NCBI GenBank assembly: GCA_964459515.1
Contig: CAYWML010000023.1
Coordinates: 1 to 21,378 of the forward strand
DNA length: 21,378 bases
From: Scatosoma sp964459515
Lineage (GTDB): Bacteria; Bacillota; Clostridia; Christensenellales; Borkfalkiaceae
Direction: 5' to 3'
Shown piece after piece: positions 13,305-21,108 of the stretch (position 1 is the stretch's first letter; every line of letters starts with the position of its first letter). A program made the position numbers and the translations under genes. Below the pieces are notes generated by a model that saw nothing but the letters and a program-made list of their open reading frames with translations, had not been told where the DNA came from and searched no databases.

Positions 13305-14825
13305 ATGAATGCCACCGTCTATAAAAACGCCTCCGTTGTCACGGGGTTGACCGTCGCCGAACGCGCGCTCGGATTTTTATACCGCGTCGTACTTTCGCGT
13401 TTGCTCGGCGCGGAGGGCTTGGGTTTGTACCAAATCGCTCTTTCCTTCTTCTCCTTATGTCTTACCGTCGGTGCAGGGGGCTTGCCCGTCACGCTGTCCC
13501 GTCTGTCTGCAAAAAGCCGTGCGGAAAATCGTTTGCAAGACGAAAACGCCGCTACCGCTGCCGCGCTTCTGCTCGCCTTGCTCGGTACGCTTCCCGTCGT
13601 GCTCGCTTTTTATTGTTTCGGCAATCGCCTTGCAGGCACGCTTTCCGACGCGCGCGCTCTGCCCGTGCTTCGCATTCTTCTCCTCGGCGAGTGCGCCGCC
13701 GCCTGTTGCGCCGTATTGCGCGGTCGTTTTTGGGGAGAAAAGGAGTTTTTTCTGCCGTCGGCGTTGGAATTGGCAGAAGAAATCGTCATGGTGCTCGTCG
13801 GGACGGTGTTGTTGCAGACCGCAAGCGATCCCGTTTCGGGCGCAAAGACCGCCGCTTGGGCGCATACGATTTCCGTATTCGTCGGCTGCGCTATCGCCGT
13901 AGCCGCCTTTATTTGGCGCAACGGAAAGCTCGCCGCTCCGAAGCCGCAACTAAAACCGCTTATAAAAGCCGCCGCTCCCGTCGTAGCCGTCCGTTCTTGC
14001 GGCGCGCTCATCGGTTCGGCAGTGGCGGTATTGTTGCCGCTCGCCTTAATGCGCACGGGCATGGAAAGCCGCGCCGCCACCGAGCTGTTCGGCGTCGTTT
14101 CGGGCATGGTGCTCCCGTTGCTTTGTATGCCGTCTACGCTGATCGGCTCGCTCGCGCTCGTGCTCGTGCCCGAACTCTCCGAGGCGCACTCTTGCAGGCG
14201 TGAAGCGCAGCTCGCGAAAGATGTCGAACGCGGTTTGCAATTCGCATTCCTCGTCGCCTGCGCGTTGCTTCCCGTCTTTTTCACGCTGGGCGAAACGTTC
14301 GGTCGGCTCGCCTTTTCCAACGAAGAGGCAGGGAAGCTCATCGTCCGCGGCGCGTGGTTGTTGCTCCCCATGAGTTTAACCGTCATCTCGTCGAGTATGC
14401 TCAACTCCATGGGTTACGAAAAACAGACCTTTCTTTTCTTTTTGTTCGGCACGGCAACGCTTTTGCTTTCCGTCCTGCTGTTGCCGCGCGTATGCGGCGT
14501 GTACGCCTACCTGCTCGGTTTCGGTTGCAGTCACGCAGTGAACGCCGTATGCAGCCTTGCGCTGTTGCGCCGTCGCTTTCCGCGATTGCGTTTGCGGCTT
14601 AAAGAAAGTTTTTTCGTCTTGTGCGCCGCGCTTGCGCTCGCGCTGTTCGGGAAAGCCGCGTTTCGCCTTTTCAGCCGAATTACGGGGGCGTATTGCGCCG
14701 CTTTCGGTACGCTGTCGCTGCTTCTTTGTACGGAGCTCGCGTTGCTGTTTTGCGCGAAAAAGCTCCCTCTGCCGACGAAAAGAGCGCATCAAAGCCGCCG
14801 CCGCAAAAAAAGTCTGCCGTTTTAG
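13305..14825 (+). CDS. SpoVB/MurJ-type polysaccharide flippase (MOP superfamily)
   Basis: A 506-residue membrane protein with about 14 predicted helices, normal for the MOP superfamily of lipid-linked oligosaccharide flippases. The N-terminus KNASVVTGLTVAERALGFLYRVVLSRLLGAEGLGLYQ matches stage V sporulation protein B and related Bacillota flippases, which act in spore-cortex or cell-wall precursor export. A short basic C-terminal tail (KRAHQSRRRKKS) is cytoplasmic by the positive-inside rule. The ATG at 13305 gives the family's usual N-terminus, but it has no clear ribosome binding site and I find no well-spaced promoter. Several SpoVB-like paralogues with different cargo exist in Clostridia, so spoVB itself is not certain. 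Confidence 0.85.
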   Translation: MNATVYKNASVVTGLTVAERALGFLYRVVLSRLLGAEGLGLYQIALSFFSLCLTVGAGGLPVTLSRLSAKSRAENRLQDENAATAAALLLALLGTLPVVLAFYCFGNRLAGTLSDARALPVLRILLLGECAAACCAVLRGRFWGEKEFFLPSALELAEEIVMVLVGTVLLQTASDPVSGAKTAAWAHTISVFVGCAIAVAAFIWRNGKLAAPKPQLKPLIKAAAPVVAVRSCGALIGSAVAVLLPLALMRTGMESRAATELFGVVSGMVLPLLCMPSTLIGSLALVLVPELSEAHSCRREAQLAKDVERGLQFAFLVACALLPVFFTLGETFGRLAFSNEEAGKLIVRGAWLLLPMSLTVISSSMLNSMGYEKQTFLFFLFGTATLLLSVLLLPRVCGVYAYLLGFGCSHAVNAVCSLALLRRRFPRLRLRLKESFFVLCAALALALFGKAAFRLFSRITGAYCAAFGTLSLLLCTELALLFCAKKLPLPTKRAHQSRRRKKSLPF

Positions 14826-14846
14826 GAACTTTTTTCCGATTAGGTC

Positions 14847-14875
14847 TTGACAATTGCCGCCAAAAGGAGTACAAT
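14847..14875 (+). promoter_or_regulatory. Promoter of pgi
   Basis: TTGACA (14847-14852), a 17-base spacer and TACAAT (14870-14875), 22 bases after the flippase stop. Confidence 0.88.
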
Positions 14876-14907
14876 TATATCGTAATAAATTATATAAGGA
14901 GCTGTAT

Positions 14908-16341
14908 ATGGGCTACAAAACGACGGAATGGCGCAATTCTATGCGCGTAAAACTCGACTACAACAATATGACGGACACCTTTTTGGGGGAAAGGGGGTTC
15001 ACCGACAAGGATCTCGCCGCATACGCGAGTAAGGCGAACGCCGCTTTCCGCTACGTAAAAGAGAATCGCGGCAAAGACGAATTGTACATGGGGTGGACGG
15101 AGCTTCCGTATAACCAGAAAGAGATCGTCGCCGACATTTTGGAAACGGCGAAATCGGTGCGTAAAAAATTCCAGTACTTCGTCGTGCTCGGCATCGGCGG
15201 CAGTGCGCTCGGTCCGATCATGGCGTTCAACGCACTTTGCCACTTGCATTATAACGATCTTCCGAAATTCAAGCGGAAAGGTCCGAAATTCTACGTAGAG
15301 GACAACGTAGATCCCGTTCGCATGCGCGACCTTTTGGACGTCATCGAGCCGGAAAAGACTTGCTTTAACGTCATTTCCAAATCGGGCGCGACCAGCGAAA
15401 CCATGACGCAATATTTGATCGTCCTCGATCTTTTGAAAAAAGCAGGCGTCAACGTAAAGGACAACGTCATTTTCACCACCGATGCGAAAAAGGGCAATTT
15501 GAAAAAGATTTCCGACGAGTGCGGCGGCATTAAAAGCTATGTATTGCCCGACGGCGTAGGCGGACGGTTTTCGCAGCTTTGCCCCGTAGGCTTGCTTCCC
15601 GCGGCGGTACTCGGCATCGATATCAAAGGCTTATTGGCAGGCGCGGCGTATATGGACTCTATTTGCAACAAGCCTGCCATGCGCCGCAATCCCGCGCTTA
15701 TGTGCGCCGTGTTGCAGGTCGCGGCGATGGAGCAGGGGAAAAATATCGGCGTTATGATGCCTTATTCGGATAATTTGAAATTTCTTGCCGATTGGTATTG
15801 CCAGTTGTGGGCGGAATCGCTCGGCAAAAACGTCACTTTGGACGGCAAGCCTTGCAATGTAGGGCAAACGCCCGTCAAATCGCTCGGCGTGACCGACCAG
15901 CATTCGCAAGTACAGCTCTACACCGAAGGTCCGTACGACAAAGTCGTCACCTTCCTTTCCTTGGGTAAATACGGTTGCGAAATGCCCATTCCGCACGGTT
16001 GCGAATCTATTCCCGACGTCGCGTTCCTCGGCGGACATACCATGCAGGAGCTGATTCAGGCTGAAAACGCGGCGACAGCCTACGCGCTCACCAAAGCCGG
16101 CAGAATGAATTACACCATTTGGATTCCCGAACTCAACGCCTTCACCTTGGGGCAACTTCTTTTCCTGTTCGAGTTGCAAACGGCATACGCAGGCGCGATG
16201 CTGAACATCGACACTTTCAATCAACCGGGTGTGGAAGAGGGCAAAAAAGCTACGTTTGCCCTGCTCGGCAAAGCGGGCTATGCGGAAAAGAGCAAGGAAT
16301 TGGCTTCTCTGCCGCAGAAAAAAGAAAGCTGCATAATTTGA
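14908..16341 (+). CDS. pgi: Glucose-6-phosphate isomerase
   Basis: Interconverts glucose-6-phosphate and fructose-6-phosphate in glycolysis and gluconeogenesis; cytoplasmic. It is 477 residues, close to the short bacterial form. Both family signatures are present: DGVGGRFSQLCPVGLL, and NIDTFNQPGVEEGKK with the catalytic lysine. The sugar-phosphate-binding motifs GIGGSALGP and SKSGATSETM and the DQHSQVQLYTEGP segment are also there. Start 14908 is chosen because AAGGAG (14896-14901) precedes it by 6 bases. The in-frame ATG at 14854 lies within the promoter spacer and would not be on the transcript. A strong terminator follows. Confidence 0.97.
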   Translation: MGYKTTEWRNSMRVKLDYNNMTDTFLGERGFTDKDLAAYASKANAAFRYVKENRGKDELYMGWTELPYNQKEIVADILETAKSVRKKFQYFVVLGIGGSALGPIMAFNALCHLHYNDLPKFKRKGPKFYVEDNVDPVRMRDLLDVIEPEKTCFNVISKSGATSETMTQYLIVLDLLKKAGVNVKDNVIFTTDAKKGNLKKISDECGGIKSYVLPDGVGGRFSQLCPVGLLPAAVLGIDIKGLLAGAAYMDSICNKPAMRRNPALMCAVLQVAAMEQGKNIGVMMPYSDNLKFLADWYCQLWAESLGKNVTLDGKPCNVGQTPVKSLGVTDQHSQVQLYTEGPYDKVVTFLSLGKYGCEMPIPHGCESIPDVAFLGGHTMQELIQAENAATAYALTKAGRMNYTIWIPELNAFTLGQLLFLFELQTAYAGAMLNIDTFNQPGVEEGKKATFALLGKAGYAEKSKELASLPQKKESCII

Positions 16342-16348
16342 CGTTACG

Positions 16349-16391
16349 CCCCGAACGCGCCGTATTTCCGTGCGTTCGGGGAATATTTTAT
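16349..16391 (+). terminator. Terminator of pgi
   Basis: A 10-bp perfect stem CCCCGAACGC / GCGTTCGGGG (16349-16358 and 16372-16381), loop of 13 bases, then AATATTTTAT. Confidence 0.82.
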
Positions 16392-16430
16392 AAAAACGCC
16401 GCAAGCCGTAAGAAAAGACGGAAAACGGGG

Positions 16431-16459
16431 TTGACAAACCGCATCGTATATAGTATAAT
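16431..16459 (+). promoter_or_regulatory. Consensus promoter of the glycosyltransferase gene
   Basis: A perfect TTGACA (16431-16436) and a perfect TATAAT (16454-16459) separated by 17 bases, the full sigma-A consensus, suggesting strong constitutive expression. Confidence 0.93.
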
Positions 16460-16486
16460 AGAAAAAAACGATAAGAGGTACGCACT

Positions 16487-17416
16487 ATGGCAAAATATTC
16501 GATTGTAGTTCCCGCATACAACGAGGAAAAAAGTTTGCAACTGTTTTACGACGCCGTCACGCCGCTGATGGAAAGTCTGCACGAGGAATATGAGATGATT
16601 TTTATAAACGACGGCAGCAGGGACGCGACGAAAGAAATTTTAACGGGCTTAGCCGACAAGGACGAGCGCGTAAAAGTATGCAACTTCTCGCGTAATTTCG
16701 GGCAACAAGCCGCTTTGCTTTGCGGTTTGGAAACGGCAAGCGGCGATGCCGTCATCGCCATGGACGCCGATTTGCAAGATCCGCCCGAAGTCGCTTTGGA
16801 AATGATTGCAAAATGGAAAGAGGGTTACGACGTCGTGCACGGCAAGCGCAAAAAGAGAAAGGGGGAAACCCTGTTCAAAAAAGCGACGGCGTTTTTCTAC
16901 TATCGCTTTATGCGCAAAATCACGGGCATGGAAATGCCGAAAGACGTCGGCGATTTCAAGCTGTACGATAGAAAAGTGGTCAATGCGATTTTGTCGATGG
17001 GCGAACACGATCGCTTGTTGCGCGCGCAAACGACGTGGGTAGGTTTTCGGCAAACGTTCGTGGAATTCGATCGTCCGGAGCGCGTCGCAGGCGAAACGCA
17101 TTATACGCTGAAAAAGATGATAAAGCTCGCTCAATCGGGCATTTTTCCCAACACCGACTATACATTGACGTTGCCGATAAAGCTCGGCATAACGGGCGGC
17201 TTGCTCAGCCTTGCCTGCATGATTACATTCATCGTGCTGTCCTGTTGCGGCGTAGCCTACGGCGGTTTGACGGCGTGGCTGTTTCCCGCCGTCGGCATTA
17301 TAGGCGCGACGATATTGTTTACGCAAGGCTTGTCGAATATGCACACGAGCATGATCTATCGCGAAGTGCAAAATCGCCCCAAATACATCGTCGCCGAAAA
17401 GAAGAACCTCGATTAA
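16487..17416 (+). CDS. Family 2 glycosyltransferase, polyprenyl-phosphate type (GtrB/DPM1-like)
   Basis: A 309-residue protein. The GT-A domain has VVPAYNEEKSL, FINDGSRDAT and MDADLQDPPE (the DxD-type metal/nucleotide-sugar site), then DVGDFKLYDRKVV. Two hydrophobic helices follow at about 228-250 and 262-285. This layout is that of bactoprenol-phosphate glucosyl- or mannosyl-type transferases, which load a sugar from a nucleotide donor onto polyprenyl phosphate on the inner membrane face. The sugar cannot be told from sequence. AGAGGT (16474-16479) lies 7 bases before the ATG. Single-gene transcript with its own promoter and terminator; the nearby flippase suggests, but does not prove, a shared envelope role. 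Confidence 0.9.
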   Translation: MAKYSIVVPAYNEEKSLQLFYDAVTPLMESLHEEYEMIFINDGSRDATKEILTGLADKDERVKVCNFSRNFGQQAALLCGLETASGDAVIAMDADLQDPPEVALEMIAKWKEGYDVVHGKRKKRKGETLFKKATAFFYYRFMRKITGMEMPKDVGDFKLYDRKVVNAILSMGEHDRLLRAQTTWVGFRQTFVEFDRPERVAGETHYTLKKMIKLAQSGIFPNTDYTLTLPIKLGITGGLLSLACMITFIVLSCCGVAYGGLTAWLFPAVGIIGATILFTQGLSNMHTSMIYREVQNRPKYIVAEKKNLD

Positions 17417-17477
17417 GCGAGAAAACAGCGAAAATAAAAATGCCGCATACAGGTATTTGACGAACGAATAACACATC

Positions 17478-17509
17478 AAAAAATCTCTTGCCCCTGCAAG
17501 AGATTTTTT
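17478..17509. terminator. Bidirectional terminator between glycosyltransferase and LRR genes
   Basis: A 14-bp perfect stem AAAAAATCTCTTGC / GCAAGAGATTTTTT with a 4-base loop. T runs on both strands serve the convergent genes on each side. Confidence 0.92.
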
Positions 17510-17540
17510 CGTCCGTATAGCGTTTTATTCGCCGTTTCTT

Positions 17541-18236
17541 TTACGCGTCGTATATCACGCGCACGTCGCTGCCTCCGTCAAAGGCATAGGGCGAAAACCG
17601 CGTTTTTTTGGAGGCGTGTACGATTTTCAAATTTTCGCATGCGAAAAAGGCTTTTGCGCAGATCGTCCGCACGCCGTCGGGGATGGTATACTCCGTTTCC
17701 TTCTTCATACGTGCGTAATTCAACAGCGTGCGCTTGTTCTTATCGAACAGCACGTTGTTTTCGGCGCAAAAGCAGGGATTATCCGCCGCCACTTCGATAT
17801 ATTTCACGCGAGAATACAGCGTGAAATTTCCGCCTTCGATTTTCTTTACGCGCGCCCCCAAAAACAGCATTTGCACGTTTGATTCGTCCAAAAGCGACCA
17901 ATCGACGGCGTCCGTATCGATAAGCAGCGAAACGACCTGCGGCGTAAACGGCAAAATGCCGCCGCGCGTTTCCGTCGGCAGCTTCGAACGCGGCGCAACG
18001 AGGCTGACGGCGCGCTCGCGCTCTAAGGATTCGTGTACGATTAACTTTTCGTTTTCTTCCGTAACGTCCAAAGGCGAAGCGTCCCACGCGCATTTTTTAT
18101 AGAAGATTGCCTTGGAGAATTTATAAATTTCAAACGACGTATCTTCTTCCGCATAAGCGCGAAGCCGCCGATAGCCGCACGCACAGGTATACGTTTTCTC
18201 TTCGTGTTCTCTCCTGCAAATAGGACACGTCCCCAT
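17541..18236 (-). CDS. Zinc-ribbon and leucine-rich-repeat (BspA-type) protein, function unknown
   Basis: A 231-residue protein with no signal peptide or membrane span. The N-terminus holds a zinc ribbon, CPIC (residues 4-7) paired with CACG about 14 residues on. The middle is not recognised. From about 125 on it has LRR_5/BspA-like beta-strand repeats: VKKIEGGNFTLYSRVKYIEV, NPCFCAENNVLFDKNKRTLL and YTIPDGVRTICAKAFFACEN. In the usual extracellular BspA proteins these repeats mediate adhesion; combined with a zinc ribbon and no signal, this looks intracellular. The ATG at 18236 has GGGAGG 8 bases upstream; a GTG 15 bases earlier overlaps that site and is rejected. It is the last gene of the antiporter operon, 35 bases after the MgtC gene. 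Confidence 0.75.
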   Translation of the reverse strand: MGTCPICRREHEEKTYTCACGYRRLRAYAEEDTSFEIYKFSKAIFYKKCAWDASPLDVTEENEKLIVHESLERERAVSLVAPRSKLPTETRGGILPFTPQVVSLLIDTDAVDWSLLDESNVQMLFLGARVKKIEGGNFTLYSRVKYIEVAADNPCFCAENNVLFDKNKRTLLNYARMKKETEYTIPDGVRTICAKAFFACENLKIVHASKKTRFSPYAFDGGSDVRVIYDA

Positions 18237-18271
18237 GGCTTTTCCTCCCACGCTTTTCGCTTAAAACTTCG

Positions 18272-18988
18272 TCAATCCAATTCTTCCACGAAATTGACGT
18301 ATTCCAACTGCGCGATTGCCGCAACGATGTCGTCGTGCTTGACGAACTTCTTAAACTCGCCCGAAATAATCGTAAGGGCAATGGAATAAACATACAACCC
18401 CGAATTGACGTACGCCGTGTTAAATTCGATGTCGTCGATTTTTAATCCCAAACGCCGCACCGCCGTCACGAAATCCTGCAACGAATTTTTATTCCGCAGT
18501 TCCAAATGTATCTCGAAATGATTGGAACGCCGCTTAAAGCCGTATTCCATGCGCATAAACAGCGTAAGGCACAGCATGTACGCAACGAAGGAAACGATTG
18601 CCACGAAGTACAGATCCAAGCCGATAAGGACGGAAACGAAGCACGCGCCCCACAACGCCACGGATGTCGTCAAACCCTTTAATTGGCTTTTCGAGCTGTA
18701 CAAAATCGTGTTGGAGCTGACGATTGCGATACCGATCACCGTCGCGCCCGTCGCAATCGGCAACGTCACGTGAAGCGTGCGGATCAGATAGCCGTCCAAC
18801 ATACCGGCAAGCGTCGCCACGAGCGATACGAGCATAAACGTACGCATACCTGCCGCATGCCGCTTCGTCGCGCGTTCGCACCCGACGATCGTTCCCAAAA
18901 ACAAGGACAAAGCCACTTTCAACAGCACGCCGCCCCACGAAATGCCGACGCACCAATTTCCCAAAGCTTTTGCAATAATATCTTCCAT
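18272..18988 (-). CDS. MgtC/SapB family membrane protein with ACT-like C-terminus
   Basis: A 238-residue protein. Four to five membrane helices fill residues 10-150 and include the MgtC family signature GTIVGCERATKRHAAGMRTF. The C-terminal cytoplasmic part (about 155-238) looks like the ACT-like domain of long MgtC proteins. MgtC proteins are linked to survival at low magnesium and to control of ATP synthase or phosphate uptake in pathogens; the role in commensal Clostridia is not established. The ATG at 18988 has AAGGTG 6 bases upstream; an in-frame GTG at 18997 would overlap that site. The start is 5 bases after the antiporter stop, so the two are co-translated and probably work together in ion homeostasis. 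Confidence 0.88.
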   Translation of the reverse strand: MEDIIAKALGNWCVGISWGGVLLKVALSLFLGTIVGCERATKRHAAGMRTFMLVSLVATLAGMLDGYLIRTLHVTLPIATGATVIGIAIVSSNTILYSSKSQLKGLTTSVALWGACFVSVLIGLDLYFVAIVSFVAYMLCLTLFMRMEYGFKRRSNHFEIHLELRNKNSLQDFVTAVRRLGLKIDDIEFNTAYVNSGLYVYSIALTIISGEFKKFVKHDDIVAAIAQLEYVNFVEELD

Positions 18989-18993
18989 ACTTT

Positions 18994-20421
18994 TCACCTT
19001 CTATTGATAAATTTACGATTTCTGTCGTTTGCGGATAACAGTTCCCACTCCTCCGCCGCGTCGGAAAAGGCTTTCTCTTCCTCGCTCCGCGCGTAATTGC
19101 TGCGGTCTATCTCCGCCTGTATTGCGTTCATGCGTTCGATAAGCAGATCGCGCTCCGTTCGTTGCGGAAGCTCCGCCAAGGGCAACGTTTCTTCGCCGCC
19201 GATTGCGCCCGACAACGTCAAAGCGAGCTTCGCCATGGCAGGGCCGATCAGCTCGTATAAAATACTCGACGACATGATAATCGTTTGTAGCAACGCGCCC
19301 GTTTCTCCGCCGATCGTACGCGCGGCAAGCTCCGAAAGTCCGATTGCCACCCCTGCTTGGGGGATCAACGCCAACCCCAAGGTATTCGTCGTCTTTTTCG
19401 GCTTTTTGCACCATTTACAGCCTATATACGCGCCGACGTATTTGCCGATAATGCGCACGACGAAATATAAAACGCCGATAAGCAACAGCGGCACGCCCGC
19501 AATCCGCGTCGAAGCGTCGAACAGCGTATCCAAACGGAAGCTCATGCCCGAACGCACGAAAAAGAACAATAGAATCGGCGGCGAGAAATAGTTTAATTGC
19601 TTAAATAATTTGTCGTCGTCGGAAACGTTGATATACACCGCGCCCATCACCATGCAGGCAAGCAAGGGGGACACGCCGAGCGCCGCTCCCACGCCGCACA
19701 GCGCGAACAACAGCGCGATGGACACGATCAAACGGTTGTCCGTCGAACGCTTCGCCATCAACAACTTCAAGAGATACCCCATCCCTGCGCCGAGCGCGAG
19801 CATCAGGATATTGTACGCAAACGGGAGAAGTACGGTCTTGGAATCGATCGAACCGGAAATCGAAGCCATCGCCACCGAGATTGCCACGGAGAACGCGAAC
19901 AGCGACACCACATCGTCCAAAGCGACGACGGAGATCAGCGTATCCACGAAATCGCCTTTCGCGCCCGTTTGCCGAATAGTCATCAACGTAGAGGCAGGGG
20001 CGGTCGCCGAAGCCAGCGCGGCGAGCACGAGAGAGAACGCCAAACCGAGCCGTAAAATAAAATACGTCAATATGAAGACGAACAGCGAAGCCGTCAACGC
20101 TTCCAAAAGGGTGATTACGGCAAGCTGTTTGCCTTTTCCCTTAAACGAGGACACGCGGAAAAACTCTCCTGCCGAAAAGGCGATAAACGCGAGCGCGATA
20201 TCCGAAACGAACGCCGAACCGTCAATGACGTTTTGCGGCACGGCTTTCAAGCAAAACGGACCGATAAGAATGCCTGCCACTATGTATGCCGTCACGTTGG
20301 GGAGCTTTAACAGTTTCGTAACGCGCGTCATCAAGAAGCCTGCCGCCAACACGATGGCGATTGCCAAAATCACCGCCGAAACGGGCGAGGACGCCTGCAA
20401 TTTTTCATACAACTTTTCCAT
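18994..20421 (-). CDS. CPA2-family monovalent cation:proton antiporter
   Basis: A 475-residue integral membrane protein with about 12 helices. It has the Na+/H+ exchanger fold start LPNVTAYIVAGILIGPF and a paired aspartate site, D169-D170 in SVVALDDVVSLF, which in this superfamily marks the ion-binding helix and suggests electrogenic exchange. SATAPASTLM and LLACMVMGAVYINV are other family segments. The C-terminal 60 residues (LPQRTERDLLIERMNAIQAEIDRSNYARSEEEK...) are charged and probably coiled coil. No TrkA/RCK nucleotide-binding domain is attached, unlike KefB/KefC. First gene of an operon with the MgtC-family and zinc-ribbon genes. AGGAGG precedes the start by a rather long 13 bases. Confidence 0.9.
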   Translation of the reverse strand: MEKLYEKLQASSPVSAVILAIAIVLAAGFLMTRVTKLLKLPNVTAYIVAGILIGPFCLKAVPQNVIDGSAFVSDIALAFIAFSAGEFFRVSSFKGKGKQLAVITLLEALTASLFVFILTYFILRLGLAFSLVLAALASATAPASTLMTIRQTGAKGDFVDTLISVVALDDVVSLFAFSVAISVAMASISGSIDSKTVLLPFAYNILMLALGAGMGYLLKLLMAKRSTDNRLIVSIALLFALCGVGAALGVSPLLACMVMGAVYINVSDDDKLFKQLNYFSPPILLFFFVRSGMSFRLDTLFDASTRIAGVPLLLIGVLYFVVRIIGKYVGAYIGCKWCKKPKKTTNTLGLALIPQAGVAIGLSELAARTIGGETGALLQTIIMSSSILYELIGPAMAKLALTLSGAIGGEETLPLAELPQRTERDLLIERMNAIQAEIDRSNYARSEEEKAFSDAAEEWELLSANDRNRKFINRR

Positions 20422-20456
20422 TATTCGCGGCTACCCTCCTAAAAAAACTTATATGA

Positions 20457-20481
20457 AACGCGCCTTGCGGCGCGCTTTTTT
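20457..20481 (-). promoter_or_regulatory. Very stable GCAA-loop hairpin in the antiporter leader
   Basis: In the minus-strand RNA, GCGCGCC-GCAA-GGCGCG forms a G-C-rich stem capped by a GNRA tetraloop, between the promoter and the ribosome binding site. Read on the plus strand it would look like a terminator with a T tail, but no plus-strand gene precedes it. Confidence 0.65.
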
Positions 20482-20495
20482 ACTATTATTTGCCT

Positions 20496-20524
20496 ATTAT
20501 ATCACAGAATAGGCGGTTTGTCAA
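20496..20524 (-). promoter_or_regulatory. Consensus promoter of the antiporter-mgtC-LRR operon
   Basis: On the minus strand TTGACA (20524-20519), a 17-base spacer and TATAAT (20501-20496), a full sigma-A consensus. Leader of about 70 bases. Confidence 0.93.
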
Positions 20525-20582
20525 CCCCCTACTTTCGTCTTTTTTTCGTTTTCGGGCATTTTTTTGCGTTTTTCGCCCAATT

Positions 20583-20629
20583 GCCGCTTGCGAGAACGCG
20601 CCGGGGAGAATACCTCCTCGGCAAGCGGT
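20583..20629 (-). other. Nested hairpin downstream of the ylmC-like gene
   Basis: CCGCTT (20583-20588) with AAGCGG (20624-20629) encloses GCCGGGGAG / CTCCTCGGC around a 5-base loop. It lies just past the ylmC-like stop on the minus strand and may act as its terminator or as an mRNA 3' end stabiliser, but there is no T tail. Confidence 0.45.
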
Positions 20630-20633
20630 TTCG

Positions 20634-20948
20634 CTATTCCGTTTCTTCGCAGCCGCGCAAGCCCACGTCGGGGCAATCGAGCGGCATACCGCGCCCGTGT
20701 TTTCCGCACGGTTTCGAGGGCAAACCGACGTTGACGAGAATGACGTCTTCGCCCACTTTGACGATATTCCGCATTTCGATAAACAAATCGTTTTTCTTAA
20801 ACGAAAAAGCCTTTCCGCCGGGAACGACGATGCCGCGCCAACGATTTTCGGGATAGCACAACGCCACGTCGCACACCCTGCCCAAACGCCGCCCGTCCTG
20901 CGTATTGATCACGTCCTTTGCACGAAGCTCCGAAAAGCTCAATTCCAT
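20634..20948 (-). CDS. YlmC/YmxH family PRC-barrel sporulation protein
   Basis: A 104-residue protein with a PRC-barrel core: MELSFSELRAKDVINTQDGRRLGRVCDVALCYPENRWRGIVVPGG, then NIVKVGEDVILVNV. This is the YlmC/YmxH family, a small group conserved in endospore formers and usually regarded as sporulation-associated, without a known biochemical activity. The C-terminal 25 residues (PSKPCGKHGRGMPLDCPDVGLRGCEE) are Cys-rich (three Cys) and extend beyond the barrel. GGAGGG lies 5 bases before the ATG. It appears to be a single-gene transcript. I find no convincing sigma-A promoter in the 108 bases upstream, which would fit a sporulation sigma factor but does not show it. Confidence 0.85.
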   Translation of the reverse strand: MELSFSELRAKDVINTQDGRRLGRVCDVALCYPENRWRGIVVPGGKAFSFKKNDLFIEMRNIVKVGEDVILVNVGLPSKPCGKHGRGMPLDCPDVGLRGCEETE

Positions 20949-21056
20949 AACACCCTCCGCATAGTTTTTTCTGTCGCTATTACTATATGCGGCGTTTTCC
21001 GAAAATCTGCCGTTTTTCGTGAAATAACGCGAAGCTTTATTCTTTTCGAGTTTTAT

Positions 21057-21083
21057 AAAAAAAAGCGCAAGCAGAGCTTGCGC
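21057..21083 (-). terminator. Terminator of the PHP-domain gene
   Basis: On the minus strand GCGCAAGC-TCT-GCTTGCGC forms a perfect 8-bp stem with a 3-base loop, followed by eight T, 25 bases after the stop. Confidence 0.93.
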
Positions 21084-21108
21084 AAGCGGACAAAAAGGCT
21101 TTCGTCGT

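Noticed and set aside
14854..14907. Upstream in-frame ATG for pgi
   Set aside because: It lies between the -35 and -10 of the pgi promoter and has no ribosome binding site; the start at 14908 has AAGGAG.
16649..17479. 276-codon minus-strand frame opposite the glycosyltransferase
   Set aside because: Antisense shadow of a gene with a perfect promoter, ribosome binding site and family motifs.
19610..20512. 300-codon plus-strand frame opposite the antiporter
   Set aside because: Antisense to a clear 475-residue membrane protein; the composition (Ala/Ser/Thr/Ile-rich) is the usual mirror of hydrophobic codons.
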